From contig JBCDBH010000388.1 of the NCBI GenBank assembly GCA_039184055.1, positions 1 to 5,579 of the forward strand: a stretch of 5,579 bases of DNA, given 5' to 3'. Origin of the DNA: JBCDBH01 sp039184055 (lineage in GTDB: Bacteria; Acidobacteriota; Thermoanaerobaculia; Multivoradales; J023). This document shows, one piece after another, positions 5,498 through 5,579 of this stretch. Position numbers and translations under genes: made by a program. Numbering within the stretch: position 1 is the first letter of the stretch; each line of letters opens with the position of its first letter. Below the pieces are notes generated by a model, which saw only the letters and a list, made by a program, of their open reading frames with translations, made no database searches and was not told the origin of the DNA.

Positions 5498-5579
5498 AGT
5501 TGTTACCAATTTGATAGGCGGGGGCGGAATGTCCACATAGGGCAGGGTGTGGGGCACGCCACCCGCTTGGTTGGCGAGC
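5498..5579. other. Unassigned tail after the terminator
   Basis: I see no gene start, tRNA or clear promoter here. A small imperfect hairpin, GGGTG(T)G with CCACCC (5545-5551 and 5559-5564), is the only local structure. One minus-strand frame is open from the window edge down to a TAG at 5424-5426, but it would run through the terminator stem and shows no recognisable motif, so I do not call it a gene. Confidence 0.3.

Noticed and set aside
5424..5577. Minus-strand open frame entering from the right edge
   Set aside because: It reads through a perfect terminator stem, overlaps the end of the receptor gene and shows no recognisable protein motif.
1..5579. CRISPR array, tRNA, rRNA or complete insertion sequence
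   Set aside because: No regularly spaced repeats, no tRNA-like cloverleaf or rRNA motifs, and no transposase were seen on either strand.

Overview
The window reads as GC-rich chromosomal DNA from a Gram-negative bacterium. It encodes a complete outer-membrane TonB-dependent receptor and a probably secreted ankyrin / DUF3471-like / PQQ-type beta-propeller protein. That last architecture, together with TlpA-like thioredoxin domains, is something I associate with Acidobacteriota and neighbouring phyla. The assignment is an inference from domain style and base composition, not from a marker gene.

Layout, left to right. Bases 1-138 hold the last 45 codons of a rightward gene ending in a hydrophobic, probably membrane-spanning tail. 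Bases 139-506 hold no convincing gene but are rich in structure: a strong hairpin terminator at 165-191 (best U-tract on the minus strand), a perfect 13-bp hairpin at 212-248, further hairpins with C-rich loops on the minus strand, and a set of mutually exclusive stems. I suggest a structured minus-strand RNA here, either independent or the long 3' UTR of the next gene. Bases 507-2669 (minus) encode a 720-residue exported protein with ankyrin repeats, a small DUF3471-like domain and a PQQ-type propeller. Bases 2670-2944 are a divergent intergenic region with a good sigma70-type promoter for the rightward gene, overlapped and followed by two near-identical TTTGAC palindromes that look like a paired operator. 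Bases 2945-5428 (plus) encode an 827-residue fusion of a periplasmic TlpA/ResA-type thioredoxin to a full TonB-dependent receptor. It is followed by a textbook intrinsic terminator at 5466-5497 and an unassigned tail.

The most remarkable item is the thioredoxin-receptor fusion. The thioredoxin sits directly upstream of the TonB box, where signal-transducing receptors carry an STN domain. After signal-peptide removal the whole protein has exactly four cysteines: the CAPC active site and a CQNC pair in the plug. This suggests a redox relay between the two modules, or redox handling of the imported ligand. The divergent propeller protein shares the regulatory region and could be co-regulated, but nothing in the sequence ties the two functionally. 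The substrate of the receptor cannot be read from the sequence.
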